Source: Azospirillum picis
GTDB lineage: Bacteria; Pseudomonadota; Alphaproteobacteria; Azospirillales; Azospirillaceae
Reading direction: 5' to 3'
Assembly: GCF_017876115.1 (NCBI RefSeq)
Contig: NZ_JAGINO010000001.1
Coordinates: 62,001 to 126,000 of the forward strand
DNA length: 64,000 bases
The number at the start of each line of letters is the position of its first letter. Position 1 is the stretch's first letter. The position numbers and the translations under genes were made by a program. Positions 33,895-42,434 of the stretch are shown here, piece by piece. Under the pieces are notes generated by a model. That model did not search any database, was not told the DNA's origin, and saw only the letters and a program-made list of their open reading frames with translations.

Positions 33895-35067
33895 GTGGTG
33901 GAGGCGTTCGGCGTGGATGGAAGCGGAACAGACGGCGCGCGCCGCCACTGGTGGGACCGGTCCGGCGGCGGGATCGATCGCGGCAGGATCGGGCTGTGGC
34001 TGCTCGGCATCCTGGCCGGTACCGCCCTTCTGTGGGTGCTGCAGGCCGCGTCCTCGGTCCTGATCCCGCTGACCTCGGCCTTCTTCGTCGCCACCGCGGT
34101 GGCGCCGGTCGGCCGGTGGGTGCGGGAGCGGGTGCCGCGGCGGGTTTCCTGGCTCGGCCATGCCGCGTCGATGCTGGTGATCCTGGTGATCCTGGTCGCG
34201 TTCTTCGGCAGCATGGCGCTGGTGATCCAGCGCGTGGCCGAGGACTTTCCCAAATATGCCGACCAGATCGGCAAGCTGTGGTCGCAGGCCAACGACTGGC
34301 TGCAGGGCACCAGGGAGCAGGTCACCGGTGCGGCCGGCCAAGCCGGAGGCGCCGCAGCGTCGGGCGGCGAGGCCGCGGCTCCGCTGGACCCGGTCACCGG
34401 CTTCGCCAAGTCGCTGCTCGGCGCCACCGGGCAGGCCGCGTCGACCCTGGTGATGACGGTCTTCCTCGCCCTGCTGATGCAGCTCGAGGCGCCGGTCTGG
34501 CGCGAGAAGATCGTCATGACGCTGGGACCCGAACGCTGCCGCACGGCGGTGGATGCGGTCACCGCCATCGCCCAGCAGTTCCGTCGCTATCTGGTGGTCA
34601 GCAGCGTGCTGGGACTGCTCACCGGCGTGCTCTATGTCGGCTGGCTCAGCCTGTTCGGCGTCGACCTGGTGCTGCTGTGGGGCTTCCTGGCCTTCCTGCT
34701 GAACTATGTACCGGTGATCGGATCGGTGGTTGCCGGTGCGTTGCCGGTGCTGCTGACGCTCGCGACCAAGGATGCCGGCACCGCGCTGACCGTCGGTGCC
34801 GGGCTGCTGGTGATCGAGCAGGTGATGGGCAACTTCGTGGCGCCCCACATGCAGGGGCGGCAGCTCGCCATCTCGCCTCTGATCGTCATGGTGTCGCTGC
34901 TGATATGGAGTTGGCTGTGGGGCGGGGCGGGCGCCCTGCTGTCGGCCCCGATGGCGGTGCTGGTCGCGATCATCCTCAACCATGCCGACTTGGCCAGCCG
35001 CTTCGCCATCCTGTTCAGCGACAAGAGCGACCGGGAACGGTTCGACGCCCACACCCGTCCGGACTGA
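33895..35067 (+). CDS. AI-2E family transporter (permease)
   Basis: A 390-residue inner-membrane protein of the AI-2E/UPF0118 family with about seven or eight membrane segments: two N-terminal (near 33-75), one near 90-115, a hydrophilic middle with an Ala/Gly-rich insert, then a C-terminal hydrophobic block (about 230-365). The family segment GFLAFLLNYVPVIGSVVAGALPVLL and the later EQVMGNFVAPHMQGRQLAISPLIVMVSLLIWSWLWG are characteristic. The first GTG is taken as the start; the second GTG codon or a later one is possible. Substrates of the family vary (autoinducer-2, Na+/H+, others), so no substrate is proposed. Confidence 0.88.
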   Translation: MVEAFGVDGSGTDGARRHWWDRSGGGIDRGRIGLWLLGILAGTALLWVLQAASSVLIPLTSAFFVATAVAPVGRWVRERVPRRVSWLGHAASMLVILVILVAFFGSMALVIQRVAEDFPKYADQIGKLWSQANDWLQGTREQVTGAAGQAGGAAASGGEAAAPLDPVTGFAKSLLGATGQAASTLVMTVFLALLMQLEAPVWREKIVMTLGPERCRTAVDAVTAIAQQFRRYLVVSSVLGLLTGVLYVGWLSLFGVDLVLLWGFLAFLLNYVPVIGSVVAGALPVLLTLATKDAGTALTVGAGLLVIEQVMGNFVAPHMQGRQLAISPLIVMVSLLIWSWLWGGAGALLSAPMAVLVAIILNHADLASRFAILFSDKSDRERFDAHTRPD

Positions 35068-35109
35068 AGGGCGCTTCGCCGACGGCGAAGCGGGCCGGCA
35101 GCCACCGGA

Positions 35110-36954
35110 TCACTGGCGCGATGATGGCCGAACCCCCGGCGCCCCAGCCCGTCGTCCCATTGCCGCCGGACCGCGGGCGGTGCGGCGGCGGCTCGACCAG
35201 CGGTATTGCGGGTCGTCGCCGAGCAGATCGCGGTGGTCGGACAACCGGTTGCGCTCCAGCCAGCCGATGGTGGCCTCCAGCTCCGACAGGGTCATCTCCG
35301 ACCGCGCCTTCTTCATCAGGCGCTTCAGCACGGCATTGTAGACGTGGTAGCCGACCGGGCCGTCGGTCACCAGGTTGTTGTCCTCGTCCTCGATCACCTG
35401 TGCGGCGACCAACTGGCCGATCCGCTGGCGCAGGTGGTGCTCGGCGGCACTCGGGGTCAGCGGCAGCTCGCCATGGTCGCGGGTCTGCGCACCGAAGTCG
35501 GGACCGGGCGCCACCACGGCGAACTTCAACGCCGTGGCGTTGGATTCCAGCGGAATGATCTCAGGTTCCCGCTCCGCGGCGGGGCGGTCGAAGGGCAGCT
35601 CCTGCTGGCCGCGGCGGGTCTTCACCATGGCGCGGGTGCCCTGCTGCGTCTCCACCATGGTGCGGAAGCGCTCGAACAGCTCATCCGAAGGATGGTAGAC
35701 CAGCGCCCGCTGCTGGTCGTAGGTGCCTGCCTGCGGGTCGACCCGCGTAGCCCGGGCGATCGCCTGCTCCAGCCACGGGCGCGAGCGGATGTGGGTCAGG
35801 CAGGCGACATGGGTGATGGCGGGGGCATCCAGTCCTTCGTAGGCCATCGCCACCGACACCAGCACCGCCGGTTCCGGCCGCAGGCGGAAGGCGGCGACCA
35901 CCTCCTGGGCGTCGCGTTGGTCGGAGATGGCGAGCTGTACCATCCGCCCTGCCTGATCCTGGGGCATCCAGCCGCGCAGCGTGTCGAGATAGCCGCGCGC
36001 CGTCTCCTGGTCCGGCGCGATGACCAGCAGCTTCCCCAGACCCGGCCCCTCCCTGGACGAGGGCAGTTTCAGCTCCGCCCGTCGCCGCGCCCGGTGCTCG
36101 CGGCAGGAACGGTAGGCTTCACGCAGCATAGCCTTGGCGAAACCGGTGCGCAGCGCGGTGAAGAGGGCATCGCGGGTGTTCTCCCCCGCCTTGGACAGCG
36201 CATCGACCCAGCGGTTGGTGCGCTCGGCGTCCAGCCAGGAGGCGCTGGCGTCCATGGCGCCGAAGGTCACCGGCAGGATCGCCTTCTCGGCCAGCGCCTG
36301 GCGCCGCGAGTAGCCGACGACGGCCCATCCCGGCGCCTTGAAGTCGATCTCCCGCACCTTGCGCGTGCCGTGCGGGGCGCGGTAGGGCAACCACAGGATC
36401 GGGCGGCCGTCGGCCCGTTCCAGCGTGCCGCTCATCAGCAGCCGGACCGCGGCGCTTTCCAGCAGCGGCAGGATGGACCGGCTCCACGACGTCTCCTCCT
36501 CCACCGCCGCCATGCGGTCGGTGTCGAAGACCGCGGGCAGGTGATGAAGCTCGTCGACGGCCAGCAGGTAGCGGTGGCGGCGGAATTCCTGGAGGTGCAG
36601 GTCCGGAGCGGCGGCGACCGCCTGATAGGTGGTGACGTAGCCCTGCTGGCCGCGGCAGAGATCTCGCCCGTTCTCCGCCGCGCGCAGCGACAGGCCGTGG
36701 CCGAGCGCATCGCGCCAGCGCGGGTCGGCGAAGGCCTCCTCCGCCTGGCGGCGCAGGCTGTCGCGCGGGACGATCCAGCACACCCGGTCGATCACCCCGG
36801 CCTGCTGCAGCGCCGCCGCCATGATCACCGGCAGCAGCGACTTGCCGCCGCCGGGGGTGACCGCGGCAAGGACGTCGCGGACCTCCGTCTGCTGCCGCCC
36901 GATCGACTGGGCGATGGCGCTGACCAGGGACTGGTGGCTTCTCAGCGTCGGCAT
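35110..36954 (-). CDS. SF2 DEAD/DEAH-box helicase, stand-alone
   Basis: A 614-residue superfamily 2 helicase resembling the R subunit of type III restriction enzymes. The Q-tip region RSHQSLV is followed by Walker A TPGGGKS (about 33-39), Walker B DELHH near residue 135, motif III MSGT, and in the second RecA domain VSVAMAYEGLDAPAITHVACL and QAIARATR (motif VI). A C-terminal region of about 150 residues is unfamiliar and ends in an Arg-rich tail. The ATG at 36954 starts just before the first conserved residues. No methylase, nuclease or defence partner is adjacent. It could serve in DNA repair or as a solitary defence protein. Confidence 0.8.
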   Translation of the reverse strand: MPTLRSHQSLVSAIAQSIGRQQTEVRDVLAAVTPGGGKSLLPVIMAAALQQAGVIDRVCWIVPRDSLRRQAEEAFADPRWRDALGHGLSLRAAENGRDLCRGQQGYVTTYQAVAAAPDLHLQEFRRHRYLLAVDELHHLPAVFDTDRMAAVEEETSWSRSILPLLESAAVRLLMSGTLERADGRPILWLPYRAPHGTRKVREIDFKAPGWAVVGYSRRQALAEKAILPVTFGAMDASASWLDAERTNRWVDALSKAGENTRDALFTALRTGFAKAMLREAYRSCREHRARRRAELKLPSSREGPGLGKLLVIAPDQETARGYLDTLRGWMPQDQAGRMVQLAISDQRDAQEVVAAFRLRPEPAVLVSVAMAYEGLDAPAITHVACLTHIRSRPWLEQAIARATRVDPQAGTYDQQRALVYHPSDELFERFRTMVETQQGTRAMVKTRRGQQELPFDRPAAEREPEIIPLESNATALKFAVVAPGPDFGAQTRDHGELPLTPSAAEHHLRQRIGQLVAAQVIEDEDNNLVTDGPVGYHVYNAVLKRLMKKARSEMTLSELEATIGWLERNRLSDHRDLLGDDPQYRWSSRRRTARGPAAMGRRAGAPGVRPSSRQ

Positions 36955-37101
36955 TCCAACCTGCTGTGTTGCGGCACAACGGGGGGACAAGCCTAGATTG
37001 CCGGGATTTCGCCGGTCACAGGGTCAAAGGACTCGGGCGTGGGGCCATCGGGGGTAGGGGACGCCATCCGGCGCCCCTGGAAACGGCGGCCTCACCCTTT
37101 T

Positions 37102-38457
37102 TCAACCGGCGAGCGTGTCGGCCAGCAGCTTCAGGTTCAGGACCACGATCACCGCCGCCACCACCCAGGACAGGGCGGCCACCCAGCCGGGAATGGCGAA
37201 GCGGCCCATCTTCCCGCGGTCGGTGACCATGCGGACCAGCGGGATGACGGCAAAGGGGAGCTGCATCGACAGCACCACCTGGCTGAACACCAGGAGCTGC
37301 GCCGTGCCGCGCTCGCCGTAGAGCGCGGTGACGACCACCACCGGGATGATGGCGAGGCCGCGGGTCAGCAGACGGCGCGCCCAATGGGGCAGGCGCAGCC
37401 GCAGGAAGCCTTCCATCACGATCTGGCCGGCCAGGGTCGCCGTGACGGTGGAGTTCAGCCCCGATGCCAGGAGGGCCACCGCGAACAGCGTCGAGGCGAT
37501 GCCGAGGCCGAGCAGCGGCGACAGCAGCTCGAACGCCTGCCCGATCTCCGCCACCTCGGTGTGGCCGCTGCCATGGAAGACCGCCGCAGCGACGATCAGG
37601 ATGGCGGCGTTGACGAACAGCGCCAGCATCAGGGCGATGGTGCTGTCCAGGGTGGCCCAGCGGATCGCGTCGCGCCGCCCGTCATCGGTGCGCGGATAGG
37701 CGCGGGTCTGCACGATGGACGAGTGGAGATAGAGGTTGTGCGGCATCACCGTGGCGCCCAGGATGCCGATGGCGACATAGAGCATCGCCGGGTTGGTGAC
37801 GATCTCCGCCGACGGCACGAAGCCGCCGAGGACCGCGGCGACCGGTGGCGCGGCGGCGGCGATCTGCACGGCGAAGCAGCCGGCGATGATCGTCAGCAGC
37901 GCGACCACGAAGGCCTCCAGATAGCGGAAGCCCCGTTTCATCAGCAGCAGGACCAGGAAGGCGTCGAGGGCGGTGATGAGGGCGCCGCCGATCAGCGGGA
38001 TGCCGAACAGCAGGTTCAGCGCGATGGCGGTGCCGATCACCTCCGCGAGGTCGCAGGCGATGATCGCCGCCTCGCAGGCGATCCACAGCATCAGGCTGAC
38101 CGGCCGCGGGTAGTGGTCGCGGCAGGCCTGGGCGAGGTCGCGGCCGGTGACGATGCCGAGCCGGGCGGCCAGCGACTGCAGCAGGATCGCCATCAGGTTC
38201 GACAGCATGATCACCGCCAGCAGCGTGTAGCCGAACTGCGAGCCGCCGGCGAGGTCGGTCGCCCAGTTCCCGGGATCCATGTAGCCGACCGAAACCATGT
38301 ATCCCGGCCCCGTGAAGGCCAGCAGGCGCCGCAGCCAGAGCCCGCCCTGGGGAACGGCGACCGAGGCATGGACCTCCGGCAGGCTGGGCCGCGCCGCGCC
38401 TTCGGGGCCGGCGCATCTCCAGGCGGCGGGCGAGACGGCGACATCGGCTTTCGACAT
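37102..38457 (-). CDS. mntH: Mn2+/Fe2+ Nramp-family transporter
   Basis: A 451-residue proton-coupled divalent metal importer with about eleven membrane segments. The metal-binding motif DPGN in [14 protein letters not shown] (TM1) and the TM6 motif [15 protein letters not shown] are both intact, the hallmark of Nramp. The preceding N-terminus of about 40 residues is hydrophilic and variable. It is divergent from mntR with a 187-base gap containing candidate operators, so manganese-dependent repression is expected. The preferred metal is assumed to be Mn2+ from the MntR neighbour. Confidence 0.95.
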   Translation of the reverse strand: MSKADVAVSPAAWRCAGPEGAARPSLPEVHASVAVPQGGLWLRRLLAFTGPGYMVSVGYMDPGNWATDLAGGSQFGYTLLAVIMLSNLMAILLQSLAARLGIVTGRDLAQACRDHYPRPVSLMLWIACEAAIIACDLAEVIGTAIALNLLFGIPLIGGALITALDAFLVLLLMKRGFRYLEAFVVALLTIIAGCFAVQIAAAAPPVAAVLGGFVPSAEIVTNPAMLYVAIGILGATVMPHNLYLHSSIVQTRAYPRTDDGRRDAIRWATLDSTIALMLALFVNAAILIVAAAVFHGSGHTEVAEIGQAFELLSPLLGLGIASTLFAVALLASGLNSTVTATLAGQIVMEGFLRLRLPHWARRLLTRGLAIIPVVVVTALYGERGTAQLLVFSQVVLSMQLPFAVIPLVRMVTDRGKMGRFAIPGWVAALSWVVAAVIVVLNLKLLADTLAG

Positions 38458-38495
38458 TGGCGAATCCCCCAGGGCGCAATCCGGCGCTGATGCGA

Positions 38496-38507
38496 ATTGA
38501 TATCAAT
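38496..38507. promoter_or_regulatory. Palindrome ATTGATATCAAT in the mntH-mntR gap
   Basis: A perfect 12-base palindrome 39 bases upstream of the mntH start. It could be a second metal-regulator site (MntR, Fur or Irr type) or part of the mntH promoter. Identified from symmetry only. Confidence 0.4.
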
Positions 38508-38528
38508 CTAGTATGTGTCGCTGCATCG

Positions 38529-38548
38529 AGTATGCAAGGTGCTATACT
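38529..38548. promoter_or_regulatory. Candidate MntR operator
   Basis: AGTATGCAAGGTGCTATACT is an imperfect palindrome that resembles the E. coli MntR box in arrangement (A-rich edge, GC core, GCTAT half-site). It lies between divergent mntH and mntR, so one site could control both genes. The match is by eye. Confidence 0.5.
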
Positions 38549-38644
38549 TCAGGGCAGTCGCATTTTCCGTGCGGCCTGGGCTTGACCGGCTCCGGCGGTC
38601 GGGGGATTCCTTGGGTGAACAGCGAGAAGGAGCCGAAGAGCGCG

Positions 38645-39112
38645 ATGATCGCCTCCCGGGAAACGTCGGACGCCGACGATAACGGCGAAACGCTGCTGCC
38701 GGACGCCGACCTCCATGCCGAGGGGTTCCGCAAGACGCGTCTGGCCCAGCGGGCGGCACTGGCCGAGGATTACGTCGAGCTGATCGCCGATCTGATCGAA
38801 AGCGGGCAGGAGGCCCGGCAGGTCGACATCGCGGCGCGGCTGGGAGTTGCCCAGCCGACGGTGGCGCGCATGCTCGACCGCCTGGCGGCTGACGGGCTCG
38901 TCCACCGCAAGCCCTACCGTTCGGTGTTCCTGACCGATGCCGGACGCCAGATCGCCGAGGAAAGCCGTGAGCGGCACCAGACGGTGGAGGCGTTCCTGCG
39001 CTCGCTCGGCGTCAGCGCCGCCACCGCCCGTGTCGATGCCGAGGGCATCGAGCACCATGTCAGCGCCGAGACGCTGGAGGCGTTCCGCCGCGCGCTCGCG
39101 CGGGTGCGCTGA
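38645..39112 (+). CDS. mntR: Manganese-responsive regulator MntR
   Basis: A 155-residue DtxR/MntR-family repressor closely following the E. coli MntR pattern: [43 protein letters not shown] (winged helix-turn-helix), [20 protein letters not shown] and the metal/dimer segment [20 protein letters not shown]. It should bind Mn2+ and repress the divergent mntH. I chose the ATG at 38645, which gives the family length; a GTG at 38615 would add ten residues. Confidence 0.93.
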   Translation: MIASRETSDADDNGETLLPDADLHAEGFRKTRLAQRAALAEDYVELIADLIESGQEARQVDIAARLGVAQPTVARMLDRLAADGLVHRKPYRSVFLTDAGRQIAEESRERHQTVEAFLRSLGVSAATARVDAEGIEHHVSAETLEAFRRALARVR

Positions 39113-39133
39113 CCGCGCCGCAGGCGACTACGG

Positions 39134-39835
39134 TTACCGGGACGCCTGTTCGCCGAGGCGTGCCGTCCAGTCTTCCACCCGGCCGCTGTCCAGGCGCCGG
39201 CGCGCCAGATCGCGCCAGCCCCGGGCCAGCGGCTCCAGCCCGGCGATGCCCTCCAGCGTGCGTGCGTCCTGCGTGTCGACGTAGAGGGCATGGAGGATGC
39301 GGGCGAGCGGCCAGTCCGGCAGGGGGCGGTCGGCCAGCACCACGCGGTCGCCGGCGGCGATCACCCCCGGTTCGACGACGCGGCAGTACCATCCGGTGCG
39401 GCCGGTGGTCTGGACCCGGCGGGCCATGTCCTTGACGCCGAAGCGGTGGTTCAGCTTCCAGCAGGGCTGCCGCGCCTGGCTGACCTGGAGGAGAGCGGTG
39501 CCGACACGGTAGAGGTCGCCGACGCAGACCGTCTCCTCGGTCAGGCCGACGGTCGACAGGTTCTCGCCGAAACCGCCGGGTTCGGAGAGGCGAGCCGCCG
39601 CCTCGGGGAGGTCGTGCCGCCATGCCGCATAATGGTCGAACGGGTAGTGGTGCACGGCCTTGTCGGGTCCGCCATGGAACCGGAGATCGCCCTGCTGGTC
39701 GCCGGCCAAACCGGTTTCCCCGACCTCGACCGCGCCGTCGAGCGGATGCTTGTCGATGGCGCTGGCCATGCCGGGCCGTCCGAACGGCACGGCCTTGCCG
39801 GCCAGCACCGCCTTCAGTGTCACGCCATCCGCCAT
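39134..39835 (-). CDS. MOSC-domain protein, YiiM-like
   Basis: A 233-residue MOSC (molybdenum cofactor sulfurase C-terminal) protein of the YiiM group. Motifs: DKHPLDGAVEVGETGLAGDQQGDLRFHGGPDKAVHHYP, GFGENLSTVGL, and the conserved cysteine in QVSQARQPCWKLNHRFG. The region after about residue 165 is the extra helical domain of YiiM. MOSC proteins of this type reduce N-hydroxylated compounds such as 6-hydroxylaminopurine using Moco. The ATG at 39835 has an excellent GGAGGGG upstream. It lies downstream of, and on the same strand as, the two-component genes, with an 87-base gap. Confidence 0.9.
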   Translation of the reverse strand: MADGVTLKAVLAGKAVPFGRPGMASAIDKHPLDGAVEVGETGLAGDQQGDLRFHGGPDKAVHHYPFDHYAAWRHDLPEAAARLSEPGGFGENLSTVGLTEETVCVGDLYRVGTALLQVSQARQPCWKLNHRFGVKDMARRVQTTGRTGWYCRVVEPGVIAAGDRVVLADRPLPDWPLARILHALYVDTQDARTLEGIAGLEPLARGWRDLARRRLDSGRVEDWTARLGEQASR

Positions 39836-39922
39836 TCCAGCCCCTCCTGTCCCGGAGGGGGCATACTGCACCGGATGGTCATGCCGGTCCAGCCGGGGTT
39901 CCGACGCCGGAGGACACGACGG

Positions 39923-40555
39923 TCATGCCGCCAGCCCATGGTCGATGGCGATGCGGATCAGGGCGCGGGTGCTGTCGGCCCCAAGCTTGTCCTTGATCTG
40001 GGTGCAGGCGTTCGCCACCGTCTTCTGACTGATGCCCAGCTTCCCGGCGATCGCGGCGGCGGTCAGCCCGCCGCCGACCAGCGCCAGGATCTCGCGTTCG
40101 CGCTGCGTCAGCACTGCGAGGGGATCGTCCGGCGGGGCCAGCGACATCAGGGCCAGGTCGCGGGCGAGCGCATGATCGAGATGGATGCGCCCGGCCAGCA
40201 CGTTGATCAACGCCGTGGCAAGGGTTTCCGGCGCATCGTTCTTGGTGATGTATCCCTTCGCCCCGGCCTTCAGCGCGCGGGCGGCGATCGCCGGGTCCTC
40301 GTGCATGCTGAAGATCAGCACCGGGATCTCGGGCCGGTCCGCCCGCATGGCCCGCAGCAGTCCCATCCCACCCCCCTCGCCAGGGAGGTTGAGGTCGAGG
40401 ACGACCACGTCCGGGCATTCCGAGCGCCAGAGCGCCAGCGCGCTCTCGACGTCCGCGGCCTCCACCACCCGGCCGAGCGCCGCCTCCGCCAGCAGGCGCT
40501 GACAGCCGGCCCGCACGATCGGGTGGTCGTCGACGAGCAGGATGCTGCGGGTCAT
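39923..40555 (-). CDS. NarL/FixJ-family response regulator
   Basis: A 210-residue two-domain regulator: an N-terminal receiver (Asp9-Asp10; phosphoacceptor in VVVLDLNLPGEGGG; Lys in GYITKNDA) and a C-terminal LuxR-type helix-turn-helix (LTQREREILALVGGGLTAAAIAGKLGISQKTV). It overlaps the upstream histidine kinase gene by four bases, so the pair is coupled. Because the pair is divergent from the PQQ alcohol dehydrogenase gene, it may control it, as ExaDE- or AgmR-type regulators do in Pseudomonas. That link is inferred from position only. Confidence 0.9.
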   Translation of the reverse strand: MTRSILLVDDHPIVRAGCQRLLAEAALGRVVEAADVESALALWRSECPDVVVLDLNLPGEGGGMGLLRAMRADRPEIPVLIFSMHEDPAIAARALKAGAKGYITKNDAPETLATALINVLAGRIHLDHALARDLALMSLAPPDDPLAVLTQREREILALVGGGLTAAAIAGKLGISQKTVANACTQIKDKLGADSTRALIRIAIDHGLAA

Positions 40556-41988
40556 GCCACCTGCTCCGCCTGGGCCGCCGATGCCTGCGGAAGGGGGAGG
40601 CGGGCGGTGACCCGCGTGCCGCCCGCCCCCATGCCCGCGGCGGTTCCGCCGTCCGCACCGGCGATGATGAGGGCTCCGCCCAATGCCTGGACCCGTTCGG
40701 CCATGCCGGAGATGCCGAAGCCGGGAACGGCTGGAGTGGAGATGGCCGGGCTGGACATGACCGGGCTTGGCATGCCCGGGCCGCCGCTGTCCCGGACGCC
40801 CGTCCCGGCGGCGTGGCCCGGCCCGTCGTCGGCGATGCTGATCTCCATCCGGCCGGCCAGCACGGCGACCCGCACCTCGACCCGCGACGGCGTGGCGTGA
40901 CGCAGGGCGTTGACCAGCGATTCCTGCACCAGCCGGTAGGCCGTCAGGCGCAGCACCTCGTCACAGCCGTCGAGTTCCGCCGCGACGTCCGGCCCGATGT
41001 CGAGCGTCCAGCCGATGTCGGGCTGCCGCCGCGCCCAGTCGCCGACCAGTTCGGCCAGCGCCTCGCTCAAGGGAAGCTGGTCGAGCAGGGCAGGGCGCAG
41101 GCGGACCAGGATCCGGCGGCTCATCCGATGGACGTCGGCGGCGGTGGCGAGGATCGAGCGGGCACGCTCGGCGACTTCCGAGGCGGTTCCGGCCGCGCCC
41201 ACCGCGCCGGTCGGGCCTTCGGACAGGCGAAGGATGCGTCCGGCATCGACCTTGACGGCGAAGAGGGCGGCGCCGAGTTCGTCGTGGATTTCGCGGGCGA
41301 TCTCCCGCCTTTCGCCGTCCTGCACTTCCACAAGCCGCTGGCCGAGGCGGCGGTTCTCGTGCTTGGCCGCGGACAGCTTCGCGGCCAGTGCGGCGATGCC
41401 CCTGCCCAGCCGCTTCAGCTCCGGCACGCCGGCGCCGTCGAACGTGAAGTCGTAGCGGCCGACGCTCAGACGTTCCAGGCCGGTTTCGAAACGTGACAGG
41501 GGAGCGAGCGCGCGGCCTACGGCCAGCGGCGCGGAGGCGAGCAGAAGCGCGCCGGTCACCAACACCGCCAGGGCGAGGTCGCTCATGTCCTCCCACACTT
41601 CGGCGACCTCGTCCCATGGCTCGGCGACCACGCGCAGGACGAGGCCGCCGGCGCCGTCCAGGCGGCGTTCCTGCGGGGATGCGCCGATCAATGCGGTGAA
41701 CCAGTCCGGGGCGGAGGCGGTGCCGGCCGGCGCCGCGGGCTCCTCCCGGCTGCCGGCCACCGTGAAGCGGAGATGGCGCAAGCCCAGCCGGTTGAGCGCG
41801 GCGATGCCGTCCGGACCGGTCGCGCGAACCAGTTCCGCTCGGCCAAGGACCGTTCCCAGCTCCAGCGCCGACGCCATTTCCGCCCGCACGGCGTCGCGGG
41901 CGTTGGCGATCATCACCATTCCGCCGACCCCCGCGATCATCACCAGGAACAGCCCGATGAGGGCGAGCATGCGCAGCTTCAACGTCAC
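40552..41988 (-). CDS. Membrane sensor histidine kinase, NarX/UhpB type
   Basis: A 478-residue sensor kinase. Membrane helix 1 spans about residues 7-24, a periplasmic domain covers 25-145, and helix 2 is near 150-172, followed by a HAMP-like region. The HisKA_3 phosphorylation site is in ERREIAREIHDELGAALFAVK, and the HATPase domain has DDGPGHAAGTG and GFGISGMAERVQALGG. A Ser/Pro/Met-rich insert (PSPVMSSPAISTPAVPG) interrupts the ATPase lid. I chose the GTG at 41988 because AGGAGG lies nine bases upstream and the first membrane helix follows directly. The signal sensed is unknown. Confidence 0.9.
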   Translation of the reverse strand: MTLKLRMLALIGLFLVMIAGVGGMVMIANARDAVRAEMASALELGTVLGRAELVRATGPDGIAALNRLGLRHLRFTVAGSREEPAAPAGTASAPDWFTALIGASPQERRLDGAGGLVLRVVAEPWDEVAEVWEDMSDLALAVLVTGALLLASAPLAVGRALAPLSRFETGLERLSVGRYDFTFDGAGVPELKRLGRGIAALAAKLSAAKHENRRLGQRLVEVQDGERREIAREIHDELGAALFAVKVDAGRILRLSEGPTGAVGAAGTASEVAERARSILATAADVHRMSRRILVRLRPALLDQLPLSEALAELVGDWARRQPDIGWTLDIGPDVAAELDGCDEVLRLTAYRLVQESLVNALRHATPSRVEVRVAVLAGRMEISIADDGPGHAAGTGVRDSGGPGMPSPVMSSPAISTPAVPGFGISGMAERVQALGGALIIAGADGGTAAGMGAGGTRVTARLPLPQASAAQAEQVA

Positions 41989-42434
41989 CGGTCCACGCCT
42001 CCTCGCGATCCCCGCATGGGACGATGGGCGAAATGTTAGTGCAACGATCCATCTTGACGCCACGCGACGTTCGCACAATTGCGGGGCCGCCGTCCCGTGG
42101 TTCCGCTCCGAGACGGGACATTTTCCCGCCGTTCCCGGGAAGATGTCCTGCTGGAACGTCATGAACGTCTTCCCCGTATTGTCCAATGGATCAAATATCC
42201 GGGCAAGCGGAACATGAGGGCGGCAAGACGGGGTGCAGACATCATGCGGGATGTGCGGCCCCATTCTTTGAACGAATCTTGCCGATGAAGCAGCGCCTTT
42301 GGGCGCGGCATGGTCACGCAGGCTCTTCCCGGATCAGGACGGCAAATGCCTCCCGCCGTCGGCGGTTGCGGGAAGGGCCGGCGTGACGATGACCGGCCCT
42401 CGCCAGCGCGCACGCCAACCAACGGGGGAAACGC
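41989..42434. other. Divergent control region between the kinase and PQQ dehydrogenase genes
   Basis: A 446-base region without a credible gene. It must contain the promoters of the two divergent units. The most distinctive feature is the imperfect palindrome at 42116-42148; GAACGTCATGAACGTC near 42154 contains a direct repeat of GAACGTC. No strong sigma-70 boxes are evident. Confidence 0.5.
42116..42148. promoter_or_regulatory. Imperfect palindrome, possible operator for the two-component regulator
   Basis: GGACATTTTCCCG (42116-42128) and CGGGAAGATGTCC (42136-42148) are inverted with one mismatch and a seven-base centre. It could be a binding site for the NarL-type regulator or an RNA hairpin. 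No T-run follows. Confidence 0.35.

Noticed and set aside
35110..36954. Helicase as part of a complete restriction-modification system
   Set aside because: Flanking genes are an AI-2E permease and mntH; no methyltransferase, nuclease or specificity gene is adjacent.
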